DNA of 64,000 nt from Hysterium pulicare CBS 123377 (GCA_000467715.1 AJFK01000591.1:1-64000); one strand, 5' to 3'. Positions 47,518 to 58,678 are shown, numbered from the stretch's first letter. Notes: a model not told the origin generated them from the sequence alone. Program-made: numbers and translations.

Positions 47518-49644
47518 ATGCCGGCCTCATTTCATAGCCGTCTTCTAGAGAGCATCGCCTACGAACCCATTGCCACAACGCCTTCCGAAAACTTGGACAA
47601 GCGATCTGGCTATATCTGTGACATCGAACACCGTGCGGCCAAGCGCAGAAGGATCGAACATATTGCATCTCAGTACCTCCGTGGAAAACCACCTTTGATA
47701 CTGTCAGCTAGTCTGAGAGGACCCATACATAAAGGCTGGAGGAATCCTTGGACAGCAGAAAAGAGACATGGTCAGGCGGAGGAGCTTAAGGAGGAGCCTC
47801 GCCATAGCCGCGCTACTAGTAAGGCTGCAAGAGAAGAGAGCGGAAAACGTAGGCAAACAAGACGGATAGAAACTGGAAAACTCCTGGGACGCGGTCTAGT
47901 GGAGAGGTCCAATGATCCAGCCATACCTCCAGGTCTAGACAATCTCTTCGAAGGGGACGGCATAGAAGCGTGCGTGAGCGTGACAGCTGGTGAACCAGCA
48001 AACGAACTTCTGCAAGTCCATGAAGATGCCTTCCCATCTCAAAGCGATGCTACGAGGGATGCCTCGCGATGGCTCAAACGAGTGGCGTTATCTCCAGGTT
48101 CCTGCCTTACGGAAGACACCAATATCGCGAATCCTGTTATAGCTAAGGCTCCAAATACCCCTTCACGATCTCCTAGAACGAGGAGAAATGCATCTGGTAA
48201 AGATAGCTTTGGTTCTGCTGAGGGCAATATCAGACCAGCAGCATTCACGGCAACCAAAATGGTGTTTAATCTGCACCACCACCACGCACCCAGACCACAG
48301 AACGGTCCAATCAATGCCCATGTTCAAGGATCAGGGCAAGAGGCCGACACCATGGTAATGGAAGGATATCACTCAGCTAAAGCGCTGTCGTCGCGAGCTA
48401 TTAGGCAAGCGCTTGCGAATCTCCAAGCATATATTCTTCCCGAAATGGTCTCTGCGGAACCATTTGCACCAGCAGATTCCAGTCGTACGTCGAGGGAAAA
48501 GCGCAGAGGTTCATACGAAAACACAGGGACAGCAATCATGGATGGTTGGCATTCCGTTAAGATTCTGTCGGCCCAGGCTGCAGCGCGAGCATTGAAGAAT
48601 CCTCAAGATCTCTCGATTCTTGAAGCCCAGATCTCTGCGGAAGGAGGAGATTCAGAGAATATGGCAAAGGAAAGGGGTGCTACATCCAAAAACCAATTGC
48701 CTGATCACTTCCAAGTCGCATCTCCCACACCTGCTTCGTCGACAGGGTTTGCGTACAGGAAAGTTGGGGTCACTAAACTAGGGGAACAGAAAGGCCTATC
48801 GAAAAAGAAACCCCAACTGGAGACATTCGAGTCATCGCCGAACCCTCTAGAAAAGGATGCTCAGAGAAATCAACCAAAAGAGCACCGAATTGTTCAAGGC
48901 GAGGCTCAGAGCGATCCGGCGGATGTTGAAGAAGAAAGCCCGATGGACCGAGTTCAAGAACGTAACGAGAAGGTTATGATGTTCGAAGAGTCAGACCCGG
49001 ACCTTTCAACTCAAGCGGCCATGATGCTGGCGCAGCAGGAGTTCCAAGAAGCCGATTCTACTGTCCACGAGGATCTCGATATGTCTAGATGTATTTATGC
49101 GACCACGCCTGTCGACCCTGCGAATCACACACAACTGAGTACCATAACGCCTTTCCATGTTTTCAATGACGGATCACGAGCTGGTTGCCAAGATGGCCTT
49201 TCAGAAGATGCCATGCCGGTGAGCACGCAAGATCTATTCACCGCGGTATCACCATTTGCATTCAGCACGACGAAGAAACAGGTCGCTGTAGCCCAAGGCT
49301 CCCAAGGCACCCTCGAGCTAAATGCAACTATGGTGAACAAAGATGAGAATCTTGAAGAGGATCCAAGTTTGAATGTTATATCACCAAGCTCACTAAAAAG
49401 AGACCAAGCTCCAACTGGTCGAGTGCCTTTGAAGGAACGAAATGCGGGAAGTAGCAACTCCGAGTACTTGTATAATCTCCAGGGAAAATTGTTGAAATCG
49501 CAAGGGGCTGGGTTTAAGATGGCTGTGCAAAGGCCAGTGGATAAGCAAGTCTACCAGACGCTGTTCGACGAGGTGGACCTCGATACAGAACTGGAATTTG
49601 CGGGCCACTTTCTGCGAAGCTGGGAGTCCAGCAATGGGCATTGA
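47518..49644 (+). CDS. Conserved-looking disordered protein, function unknown
   Basis: Single-exon gene of 708 aa, not assigned to a function. The N-terminal segment is the most ordered in character: a basic nuclear-localisation-like cluster AAKRRRIEHIASQYL followed by KPPLILSASLRGP and GWRNPW. The middle is low-complexity with a His tract (HHHH). Two internal segments resemble each other: MVMEGYHSAKALSSRAIRQAL (from about residue 280) and IMDGWHSVKILSAQAAARAL (from about 340). The C-terminus ends with a short acidic helix-like motif, VDLDTELEFAGHFLRSW. A nuclear or chromatin role is plausible from the basic cluster but is inference. I chose Met at 47518; the frame is open further upstream to 47335. 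Confidence 0.75.
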   Translation: MPASFHSRLLESIAYEPIATTPSENLDKRSGYICDIEHRAAKRRRIEHIASQYLRGKPPLILSASLRGPIHKGWRNPWTAEKRHGQAEELKEEPRHSRATSKAAREESGKRRQTRRIETGKLLGRGLVERSNDPAIPPGLDNLFEGDGIEACVSVTAGEPANELLQVHEDAFPSQSDATRDASRWLKRVALSPGSCLTEDTNIANPVIAKAPNTPSRSPRTRRNASGKDSFGSAEGNIRPAAFTATKMVFNLHHHHAPRPQNGPINAHVQGSGQEADTMVMEGYHSAKALSSRAIRQALANLQAYILPEMVSAEPFAPADSSRTSREKRRGSYENTGTAIMDGWHSVKILSAQAAARALKNPQDLSILEAQISAEGGDSENMAKERGATSKNQLPDHFQVASPTPASSTGFAYRKVGVTKLGEQKGLSKKKPQLETFESSPNPLEKDAQRNQPKEHRIVQGEAQSDPADVEEESPMDRVQERNEKVMMFEESDPDLSTQAAMMLAQQEFQEADSTVHEDLDMSRCIYATTPVDPANHTQLSTITPFHVFNDGSRAGCQDGLSEDAMPVSTQDLFTAVSPFAFSTTKKQVAVAQGSQGTLELNATMVNKDENLEEDPSLNVISPSSLKRDQAPTGRVPLKERNAGSSNSEYLYNLQGKLLKSQGAGFKMAVQRPVDKQVYQTLFDEVDLDTELEFAGHFLRSWESSNGH

Positions 49645-50914
49645 AAACCTTTGCGAGGTCAGAAAACCAGCGTAGTATGCGGCACATGATTGGATCTACC
49701 AGCACGTGTACACTCATTAGTTAAGCGTGTCAATAGTTTCTATAATTTCCTTCTGAGGCGTAGGCCATGGAGCCATATAGTAAGACGTAGCAGAGAGTAC
49801 TACCAATATTTTGTTAGCTTTCACAGAGCGTGTCCATTGTTTGCAGTATGCACGATTCAGCTTGCAAGACAAAAGACAACGACGGCGAGCGGTTTCGAGA
49901 ACGGCTCGAATCGACGTGAGAGGGAGGTAAAGCGTGTTCCTCTAGACCGAAGAGACGGACCAGGCGACGCATGTAGCACGTCTTCGTTGCTGCATCTCCA
50001 GGTACTTGGGGGGTTGCATGCTCCTTGCGGTGAGAGGGCACGTTGTGGAGTGATTGGTCTCCAAAGCATCCACGGGTTCTTGTCTGCATTGAGGTTTGCG
50101 GATGAAGTTATCTGCCAAATTGCGATGCGGGACCCGATAGCCTAGAGGACATGAGCATAGCAAGTTTGCACGTCGTAGTAGGAGCAGAACAATGCTAACG
50201 GAATATGGTGCCATTAATCGAGTGCTCTGCTGTCGTCTAAGGAGGCGGCTTTGTCACGGCGACTTTTCGAGTACCCAGAGCCATCTCGACGATCACTACC
50301 GAGAAGTATGAAGGGAGATGATGGAAGGCAGATGGCCAGCATTCACCAATATGCAATGGGCTAAGAGGAGCAGATGAATTACTGTATGCCTCCACCATGG
50401 CGCGGAGAAGGTCAATGGTTGCGTAGCGAAAGTGAATGGCAGCAGCGAGCGGTTGTGCCAGGTCTATTCAGCAGCACCAGGAAAGCACAGTGGAAGCTCC
50501 AACGGCGTTCGTCATCGTACTTTATCGTATAAATTCATCGTCGAGGAGTTTTTCGCCGCGGCGCCCACATGTGTTTCACCCAAACCGTCTTTGATTTATC
50601 TCTAAATTGTCGCTTGTCTTGACTGCACCCCCGTTGCACCACATAGCGACATCTAACCCAGAGCATGCGCAACGTGCAGAGCCCATAGGTGGTGCGCCCT
50701 GACAGCGCCCTGACAGCGCCCGTCGCCTTATCGGCAAAGTTAGAGTACGTCCCCACGGTCCCGACCCCATCCCTCCCGAATGCCCACTACCACGCACTGT
50801 GCACCACACACACCACATCCTACGACGCAGCATTTTCAGCCACCCAACCCAACCCACCACGCCCACGCCCACGCCCACGCCCTCGTTCTCGACGCCGTTC
50901 GAACCAATGACTAG
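49645..50914. other. KCS1 upstream region
   Basis: About 1.27 kb with no supported gene; the 176-codon minus-strand frame at 50576-51106 is antisense to the KCS1 start. The last 80 bases before the KCS1 ATG are a CCCACG-rich tract. An ATG at 50907 opens an 18-codon frame that overlaps the KCS1 start in a different frame. Confidence 0.45.
50858..50883. repeat. CGCCCA hexanucleotide repeat
   Basis: About four perfect head-to-tail copies of a 6-bp CGCCCA unit lie about 30 bases before the KCS1 start codon, in its probable 5' leader. The neighbouring sequence is equally C-rich. Confidence 0.8.
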
Positions 50915-53900
50915 ATGTCGCCTGTCTCGACTGCTCAAAATCTCCCTTCCTCCTCCCCGATGAGGTCCTCTAACTGTCCCGACCTGAAGACCCTCTCCTA
51001 CACTGGCCGCTCCAAGACTATCCCGCTGGCTCTTGAGACTCTCTGGACTTCCTCTACCCATCAGTCTTCGCTCCCCGATCGTGATTCCATCTTCACGACC
51101 GCCCACAATCCCCCTGACAGTCCTCCATCGTCGCCCGACCTCGCCCAGCTCTCTAATCAGGATGGCAAGAGCAGTATCTCAGGCACGGCGGTCTCTCCGA
51201 CGAGCAGACTAACATCTTCTTCCCTGCTCCACGAAAAACACCTTCAAGAGTCTCACTTCGCTACTTCATCGCTGTCTGAGTCTCCGTTCGTCGATTTCAC
51301 CGCCTGCCAAGACAGACAAGGAACTTCTGCTTTGCGCCTGCAGCACCCGCGAGCCCTACGCGAATTACCTCATGTCGGCATGGAACATATAGATGCTCGC
51401 AACAGTCCACCTCCGTATATGAGTCCTGTCGACTCTCCCCTTCATCGACCTTCCACGCCTCATAAGGACAATACCAGTGCCAGACCTGAACTTGAAGTTT
51501 TAGTAGATAATGAAGAGCGGCTGAAATATCGTTCTTGGAGAGAAGGAAGGGTTCTGCTGCATACCAATGGTCTTAATAGCTTCCCTCGAAGCAGAAGTGG
51601 GGATAATTCTCATGTTGACAAAAAAATTGAGGCGACTCTGCCGAAAGCAGAACAACTTCCTACCGCGAGGAGTCGGAAAGCGAGTCACTACCTGGGTCTC
51701 TTTAAGGAGAATGATACCGAAGAAAAGCAGAAAAGGAGAGAAGAGAGAACGAAGGAATGGCGTACGGTGGATAAAGGCTCATCGGCACATGAAGGAGGGA
51801 TAACATCCGTATCCGATGAGCCCTCCGTCGAAATTTCCACGACCGGTTTCCAGCGGCCAAAGAGAATTGATGCAGAGAGTGAGGATCCAAGCCGCATTCA
51901 CAAGGAGTCCACTGTACGTTCTCCGCCGAGAACTCGACTTGGGTCTACCGAAGATTTAGTATCTCTAGAAGCATACACTCAAGGAAAGGAACTCCCTCAG
52001 CAAAGCGACAAGATCAGCAAACGACAAATAGCGACTGTAGATATCAGGCGGGGGTTTCCTTTGAGTCTGCTGGAAGAGATCAAGAATCATCATAATCTCA
52101 CCCCGAGTGCTGAGAGGCCCTCGTCGCTCTCACGAAGCTTATCCATTGCTGCCTCTGAACGATCACGGACCAATGTGAAGTCAAAAGCAACCTCTCCGTT
52201 GGGCCAAATTTCTGAATATTTCCCGGCTGTTCGAGACGAAAGCGCAGAGCGGTCGTTGGGGTCTGAGGATGATGAGTCAGACAGAGAACAGATTTCGTCC
52301 GCTTTGTATTTTCCGCATCGTCAAATCTCCACGGAACAAATTTCACCACAAGAAAGCGTGCGAAAAGGAGAGATCGAGAGTAAACGTAGGCCGAAATCAA
52401 TTGTGGGTCCAGCAGGTAAAGGATTTGAAGGCTGGGAATTGGAAGAAGCTATAAATGCGCAAGAGGTAGAAATTTCTCTCCAATCCCAAGATGAAAATCA
52501 ATGCCTGCATGGTGATCTCCTAGCACCAACTAGTGTGCCTGAAGACAGCTCCCTGAAGCATTTAATATCGTCAAGCGAGACTGCAACTTCAGCAGAATCT
52601 GACTATGAATCTTTAACGGAATCATCGCACTCTGTCCAGGGTTATGAGTCAAGTGCCACTGATGAGCTAGGTACGACACCCACGGCCTCACAGCTGCGAC
52701 AAGTCGAGAAGAAGCTGACGGTCCCTCTTCAACCACCTGCTCCTCTTGGTGCTGTTGAATTGACTCCGTATGATCATCAAGTAGGTGGTCATACCACGGT
52801 TTATCGCTTCTCCCGCAGAGCTGTCTGCAAGCAACTCAACAACCGAGAAAATGAATTCTATGAAACAGTGGAGCGGCAGCATCCTGAACTTTTGGAGTAT
52901 ATGCCAAGGTACGATCAGTTTTGTCGCCCTTTCCATAGCCCTGAAGCTGAAACCCCAGCAAAGATGCCTCCGCCTCTGCCAGCAGATGCCATCTGTGGGT
53001 CTATGCGTATGCTAACGTTTTGCTGACATTTTTGAAGGTACATTGGTGTCCTGAATGTAACTTATCGAAAAGCACCCAAACGAAAGAAGACCGGCGGGGA
53101 CGCAAAGAAGGATCCGCCAACTTTGAATTCGAGTTTGCCCCCGCCTTCATCACAGTCGAAAAGTGGGAGCGAGGCCACTCTCGCCGTTGAGCCCAACAGG
53201 CAAACGCCAAACCAAAACAACAGCAGTAAGGAAATATCAAGAGTAGTGAGCCATTCACAACACAGCATGCCTGTACCGGAGGTAGTATTTGAGAATAATC
53301 GGCATATTATTCCGGACAACTTGTTTCCCGTACCTCCTCGAACAAACACCCGTGATTCATGGACTCGAAACTCTTCGCTGCCAGCACAAATCCATCGAAG
53401 AAACCAGAGCGATATTGGGTTAGGTAGTTCATCAGAGAAAAGCCCTTCGCGCCCGCCCATGCATCAACATTCTAGCTGGGGAGTCACAACAATCAACACC
53501 AAATTACAAGCAGAAGTTCTTCAACAGGTGTTCACAGCGCCTATAATTCATCACCGAGGACGCCACGGGCACCACCATCACAGTATACCTTCGAGGAAAA
53601 TCAGGTCCTCCGATTCGCATGGCCTCGCGGGATCTGCCCCGTCAGGCCGAAGGAACAGCGCAGCAGATGTTGATTGGTCTTTCTCCGAAGAATCAACTCG
53701 CAAGCAGGTCTTGAGAGCTGAAGCTGAACGGCATTTTCCTGGCGAGCATGTAGAAAATCCGAACGCCCGGCCTCAGGAAAGCTTTCCGCAATACATTGAA
53801 TCAAATAGTAACGATACGTCTAGTGCAAGTAATAGTGGCCTTAAGTCGCCGCCATCGCCTGCCCTTCTACCAAGGCGTCGTCATTCTGGCGGTGGCCTCC

Positions 53901-55045
53901 GCCGCCGGCCATGTGACGTTGACACAACAAAGAGAAGTCATCTGGAATTCTACGAAGAGGAGGGCTATGGTGGTGATGGGGAGGAAGAACTTTTCACCAT
54001 GGATGACGAATCAAAAGTCCCAACGCAACGAATGAACAACAAGCATGATAGTTATGCTTCTGGCAATTCGCAAAATGGTACAATGGGAGGTGCGATGGGC
54101 ACGATGCTGCCGGCTCCAGTATCTCCGCCTTTAAAGTACAGGTCTTCTGTTTCCCAACCACACGACCCTGTAAATCCCGAGCAGGCCCAGCGGCAACCAG
54201 ATGAGCGAGTTCAACATTTCCTGCTACTTGAAGACCTTACTGCGGGTATGTCTAAACCATGCGTTCTAGACCTTAAGATGGGGACTCGACAATACGGAGT
54301 TGATGCGGACGAAAAGAAGCAGCGTTCACAGAGGCGCAAATGCCAGTCGACAACGTCTCGTGAACTGGGTGTCCGTGTCTGCGGCATGCAGATCTGGAAC
54401 CTTAAAACGCAGTCCAACATCTTCGAGGACAAGTACTATGGGCGCGACCTTAAAGCTGGTAAGGAGTTTCGAGACTACCTCAAGAGGTTCTTTTTCGACG
54501 GCAATGGTTACACCTCCGCTATCCGGCATATTCCTATTATACTAGGGAAAATTACTCTGCTCGAAACAATGATCAGAGAGCTTCCAGGATATCGTTTCTA
54601 CGCAAGCAGCTTGCTTATGTTGTACGATGGTGGCGAGACAAGCAACTCAGAGGAGAACGAGAGCGAAAGTGCAGCAACACAGATGTCACTATTTGGCAAT
54701 GCGAGTGGAGAAAACTCGCCCCCTACTACACATAGCCAAGTCACATCTCCATGCCCGGGAGACCGAAGTTCCACTAAGGGTTCGGAAATCAAACTCAAAA
54801 TCATCGACTTCGCCAACTGCGTTACGGCCGAAGACGGACTCCCCGAGGCACCACCGTGTCCTCCACAAGATCCTGATGGTGTGGATCGCGGTTATCTTCT
54901 TGGCCTTCGAACCTTGCGCATATATTTTCAGGGCATATGGCGAGATGTCAGCGGTCAAGAGTGGATCGAGCCTAGGGAAGGTGAAGGTGGAAAGGGGTCG
55001 GAGCAAGCGCCTAGCACTGACGACGACGGCTATGTAAGCGTTTGA
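50915..55045 (+). CDS. KCS1: Inositol hexakisphosphate kinase (Kcs1 type)
   Basis: Makes diphosphoinositol phosphates such as 5-InsP7 from InsP6, signals that SPX domains read. Two exons, 50915-52908 and 53038-55045, join at [11 protein letters not shown] over a 129-nt intron and give 1333 aa. The long N-terminal half is disordered. The conserved N-lobe segment is [12 protein letters not shown] and ENEFYETV. The IPK catalytic signature [14 protein letters not shown] (PxxxDxKxG) is near residue 1070, the [10 protein letters not shown] motif near 1187 and the IIDFAN metal-binding motif near 1253. If the intron were kept, the protein would end 39 codons on, before the kinase core. The start is uncertain because an overlapping ATG lies 8 bases upstream; a Met at codon 16 is another candidate. 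Confidence 0.94.
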
Positions 55046-55493
55046 AGCGGCAATTTTTGATTTCGAGCACCAGGTTGCATTATATAGGCTTGGTTCACTT
55101 TATCTTAAGGTGCATGTTGTACGGCGTTTCTGGGCGCTCAGGTGTTGTTGGGGTCAAATTGAGGTCAGCGGACTGCATTGACGGAGTATGATTTACGCCA
55201 AGACAGGTATGGGCGACCTCCTAGCATATAGTTTGAACATTGCTTCTTAAATGAAGAGGGAGACTCTCCCAGTGTATCTACTATCTTTCACCTCCAACGC
55301 CAGCCTAGCAGTTTATGTCGATGACGGCCTAGCTTGGCAGGCTAGGTGTGCCGCGAGAGGAGGGAAGCTCAGGTATGTGCCTCGGCACAGTCAGCCCAGA
55401 ATAACCACGTGAACCCCACGTTTGACATGATTCTTTTCCAGCTTCAATTGCCTTCTCCCTCTCCTGCTTCATATATACAACACATCCTCCAAT
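55046..55493. other. KCS1 3' end and dehydrogenase promoter
   Basis: 448 bp between two plus-strand genes. No element beyond probable untranslated and promoter sequence is recognised. Confidence 0.4.
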
Positions 55494-56856
55494 ATGACTG
55501 CATCTCCCAAACATCGTCTCGAAGCTCTGAGCGAGCAACTCGCGAAACCCCTCCAAGATCCCGGCACATTTGAGAACATCCCTAGGATACGGAGCATAGC
55601 TGGGGATTCGACAGGGGAGTGAGTTCACTTCGATGGACAGCTTAACTCTAACCAAAACGATAATACTAATATCTTGGGTAGGCGGGTAAAAGGAAAGGTC
55701 GTCATTATAACCGGTATTCGCTGAGATTCACTTGCTTCCATCTATTGCTACCTGCACAGCACGACAGTCTTTCTGGCCCACCTGTTGTCGTGCAGTCAGC
55801 AAAACTGACATTCACTCTGCTTCTGCCAGGCACAAACTCTCCCATAGGGATAGGCCGAGCCAGTGCGCATCAATTCGCCCATAACGGCGCCAAGGCAGTC
55901 TTTCTCTGCGATTACAATGACGAGTATCTACCCGTACACAAACGAGAGTTAGAATCACTATATCCCTCCGTTGACATCCACATCTACAAATTCGATGCGG
56001 CGGATGAACAATCGGTAAAGAACGTCGTCCAGGACGCATTGGACAAGTATGGACGATTAGACATCATGTTCGCGAATGCGGGAATCTCGAGCGCGAAGGT
56101 ATTTTATGATGCTGATGGAGAAGAGTTTATGAAGATGATGAAGACGAACGTCCTGAGGTACTCTCTCCACCTCTCAAAGTGTCCTTCCGCATCTCGATGT
56201 AGAGGACTTGCAGCTAACCTGTAGGTAGCGTTTTCCTAGCAACAAAGTACGCCGCCAAAGCAATGATGAAAACCAGCGCGGAAAAACCATATCCACAAGG
56301 CTCAATCATAGCAACAGCCTCAGTTGCTGGCCTGCGTTCCAACGCCGGGCCTACAGATTACAGCGCCTCTAAAGCCGCCGTCGTGTCCATTATGCAAACT
56401 GCCTGCTACCAACTCGGCGGCACAGGAATTCGATGTAACGCGATCTGTCCAGGAGTAATCGAAACGGGCAGTACGTAAGGTCCGGGTACAAATTCTATCT
56501 CCCCGTCTTTGTACCTTTCTCTTCCATGTTCACTGCCCACATCCCACTCATGTGGTATCTTATAAGCAGAAGTACTAAGCGGGTTCTGGCAGTACTGAGA
56601 CCCCTTTTTGAAGTTCATGCTAATCATACCCCCACCTTTAGTGACCAGACTCATGTATGATGCCGCAAGAGCTAGAGGTACGGAACGGAAAATCGGGCAG
56701 TTGAATCCGCTGAAGAGGGGTGCGGCGGCTGATGAGGTAGCTCGGGTAGCTTTATTCCTGGGGAGTGATGAGGCGAGCTACGTGAACGGGCAGGCTTGGG
56801 CAGTTTGTGGAGGTCTATCAGCCGGGCATCCTTTTGTACCAGGGAAGTTGGCTTAA
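55494..56856 (+). CDS. Short-chain dehydrogenase/reductase
   Basis: NAD(P)-dependent oxidoreductase of unknown substrate. Five exons, 55494-55618, 55682-55713, 55830-56157, 56229-56470 and 56642-56856, give 313 aa. Seen: cofactor-binding loop [16 protein letters not shown], strand [11 protein letters not shown] motif FANAGIS, catalytic Ser in ATASVAG, YSASK, and the PG motif [14 protein letters not shown]. The fourth intron (171 nt) is much longer than the others and is homologous to an intron of the permease gene 5 kb away; it splits the Met codon of TG|MT as A|TG. The glycine motif has two residues more than the textbook TGxxxGxG. Confidence 0.92.
56471..56641 (+). mobile_element. Introner-like intron, copy 1
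   Basis: This 171-nt intron starts GTACGTAAGG and ends CATGCTAATC...CCTTTAG. It shares blocks in the same order with the intron at 61709-61892: GTACGTAAGG, CCGTCTTTGTAC (56503-56514), GCAGAAGTACTAAGCGGG (56566-56583), GAAGTTCATGCTAATC and the 3' end. The two are about three-quarters identical by eye. Unrelated genes do not normally share intron sequence, so it looks like a dispersed introner-like element. Confidence 0.8.
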
Positions 56857-57000
56857 AAGGTCTGGCTAAAGTAGGTAAAAAGACATGGAAGTGGGTATGC
56901 CAAGGCGCGTTGAGATTCGGGTGCCATTTGGTTTTGGAGGGAGGGCATATTTACATATATCGTTAACTCGTGAACGTCTTCAAACATAACTTAAAACAAC

Positions 57001-58323
57001 TCATCTTCCCCGGCCTCTGCCCCTCCCCCTCCCTCTGAAACCTCCGCGCTTGCTTCTCGGCGCCTTCCCCGCCTTCTCGTACAACTTCTCCACCGCGAAC
57101 GGGGTATCCGAAATCCTGATATAACTCGGAATGCCTTGATCCACAATCGCCAAAATCACATTCCTCGACCCATTTTTCAGCTTCTGGTACACTTGATTGC
57201 TGGGAGGAGGTGGATCGTCTGGCGTAGTAGCGAGGAGATCGTTTAACTGCGAAAGTGTAGGTACCGAGGTTTCGCGAGCATTGATGACGGCGACACGAAA
57301 GTCCGGGGGACCGCGATGGGACTTACGGAATTTAGTAATCGGCTTGTAGACGTCGAAGGTCAAGCGGAAGGCGTTGGCAGGGTCTGGTGGAAGGGAAAAG
57401 GTCGGCGGCAGGCTACGGTTGTGTGCTGGGATAAGATGGAGGAGGCGGTATATATGGGTGTAGTTACGATAGAGGCCGGGTGTGACTAGGGGTCCCAATG
57501 CCAGTTGTTTAGCGGTTGTCGTCGTGTCGTTTTGCGTCAGTCTTCGCCATATCTCGGAGAAGAGTCCAAGACCCCAGTACTTGATTTTGACGGCCTTCAT
57601 GTCCGCTGGTATATTCAGGGTGGCATTTAGAGGTGCTCTTTCGTCTTCCCAGTTTCCGGACCGGAAAACAATATACCCAGACCTCTTCAATCCGGCGTAT
57701 ACGGTGTACATCTCCAAAGTCAATTTTCCACCTACACCACCTTCCATCCCAATAAAAGTTGCATATGCTCCTTGGAGACTCATGGATACACCCCTCAACC
57801 CTTCCCCACCCTTTTCCTCGTCGATAGGCCATCGCAGATCTAAACTTCCCCTCTCAAGGAGGAACAGAGTTTCCTCGGGCAGCAACCACTCCGTACCCCT
57901 CACATTCTTCCCAATAGTCTGAAAATGCTGACTTTTCACCTTCTCCACATAGCTCATATTAGACTCCGGATGATACGTAGCTACAACATGGTTTTTGGGC
58001 GCGTGGATGCGGGGAATGGAGAGGGCGGCATGCATGGCAGCCCTCGAGGCGGCCAGTGTCGAGGATTGAAGCGAGGTGGCATGAGGTTCGAAGTCTTTTT
58101 CGCCGCGTTTGGGTAGTTTTGGGAGGTCTGTGCCCGATAATCTGGAGAGCAGGTCAGTTTTTGCTTGTGGGAGTAAGAAATTGCAATTGGATTGGACAGG
58201 CGCGTAGTAGCTTGCGTACGAGAGGTTGCTGAGGCAGCGGAAGTCTTGGGTTTCGTCGCTTAGGTCAATGTCTCCAGTGGTGGGACCGGAGAGATGGGTG
58301 ATGTCCTCATCTTCATCGGCCAT
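57001..58323 (-). CDS. SEN54: tRNA-splicing endonuclease subunit Sen54
   Basis: Structural subunit of the tetrameric endonuclease that removes introns from pre-tRNAs. Single exon of 440 aa. The N-terminal Sen54 domain shows SYVEKVKSQHFQTIGKN and GTEWLLPEETLFLLERGSL, followed by LTLEMYTVYAGLKRSGYIVFR, all typical of the family. The C-terminal region contains the partner-like fold with FDVYKPITKFRKS and ends in an Arg-Gly-rich tail (FRGRGRGRGRGR), which suits RNA or protein contacts. It converges with the dehydrogenase gene, 144 bp away. A 7-bp repeat lies in its 5' leader. Confidence 0.93.
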   Translation of the reverse strand: MADEDEDITHLSGPTTGDIDLSDETQDFRCLSNLSYASYYAPVQSNCNFLLPQAKTDLLSRLSGTDLPKLPKRGEKDFEPHATSLQSSTLAASRAAMHAALSIPRIHAPKNHVVATYHPESNMSYVEKVKSQHFQTIGKNVRGTEWLLPEETLFLLERGSLDLRWPIDEEKGGEGLRGVSMSLQGAYATFIGMEGGVGGKLTLEMYTVYAGLKRSGYIVFRSGNWEDERAPLNATLNIPADMKAVKIKYWGLGLFSEIWRRLTQNDTTTTAKQLALGPLVTPGLYRNYTHIYRLLHLIPAHNRSLPPTFSLPPDPANAFRLTFDVYKPITKFRKSHRGPPDFRVAVINARETSVPTLSQLNDLLATTPDDPPPPSNQVYQKLKNGSRNVILAIVDQGIPSYIRISDTPFAVEKLYEKAGKAPRSKRGGFRGRGRGRGRGR

Positions 58324-58343
58324 GATGTTGAAGGTTGGTAAGT

Positions 58344-58378
58344 GGTGAGGCGTGAGGCGTGAGGCGTGAGGCGTGAGA
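58344..58378. repeat. 7-bp tandem repeat in SEN54 leader
   Basis: The unit GTGAGGC is repeated four times with a partial fifth copy, about 20 bases upstream of the SEN54 start codon on the opposite strand. It is a simple microsatellite. Confidence 0.9.
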
Positions 58379-58435
58379 TGTGGAGAAGATAAATTTATTC
58401 ATGACTCGGACGAATCGCTTGCAGCCCTAGGTACG

Positions 58436-58678
58436 ATACGAAGGAGCTCGTATTTAGTCTGGACTAACCAAACCCTCTGACCGAGAAATATTCGTATGAT
58501 GTTCACATCTGCACCTTAGCTATAACACTAAATACTTTTCTAAAATCTTTATATATATTGCCGCAAAGGATAGGCTCGTTTAAACATCAGTTTGTATCTT
58601 GAAAGGCCGTTGCATGGTGGTTTGTGTTATGGGGTCAAGATTTTGGTTAGTCCAGACTAAATACGAGCTCCTTCGTAT
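58436..58678. mobile_element. 243-bp element with 37-bp perfect terminal inverted repeats (MITE-like)
   Basis: The left end (58436-58472, ATACGAAGGAGCTCGTATTT...) and the right end (58642-58678) are exact inverted copies over 37 bases; each contains the near-palindrome TTAGTCTGGACTAA. The interior of about 170 bp is noncoding and A+T-rich in part. TA dinucleotides at 58437-58438 and 58676-58677 could be the target duplication of a Tc1/mariner-type element. No transposase is present, so it would be non-autonomous. Confidence 0.75.

Noticed and set aside
50576-51106. 176-codon minus-strand open frame near the KCS1 start
   Set aside because: It is antisense to the KCS1 leader and N-terminus, is Gly/Arg-rich from the CCCACG tract, and has no recognised domain.
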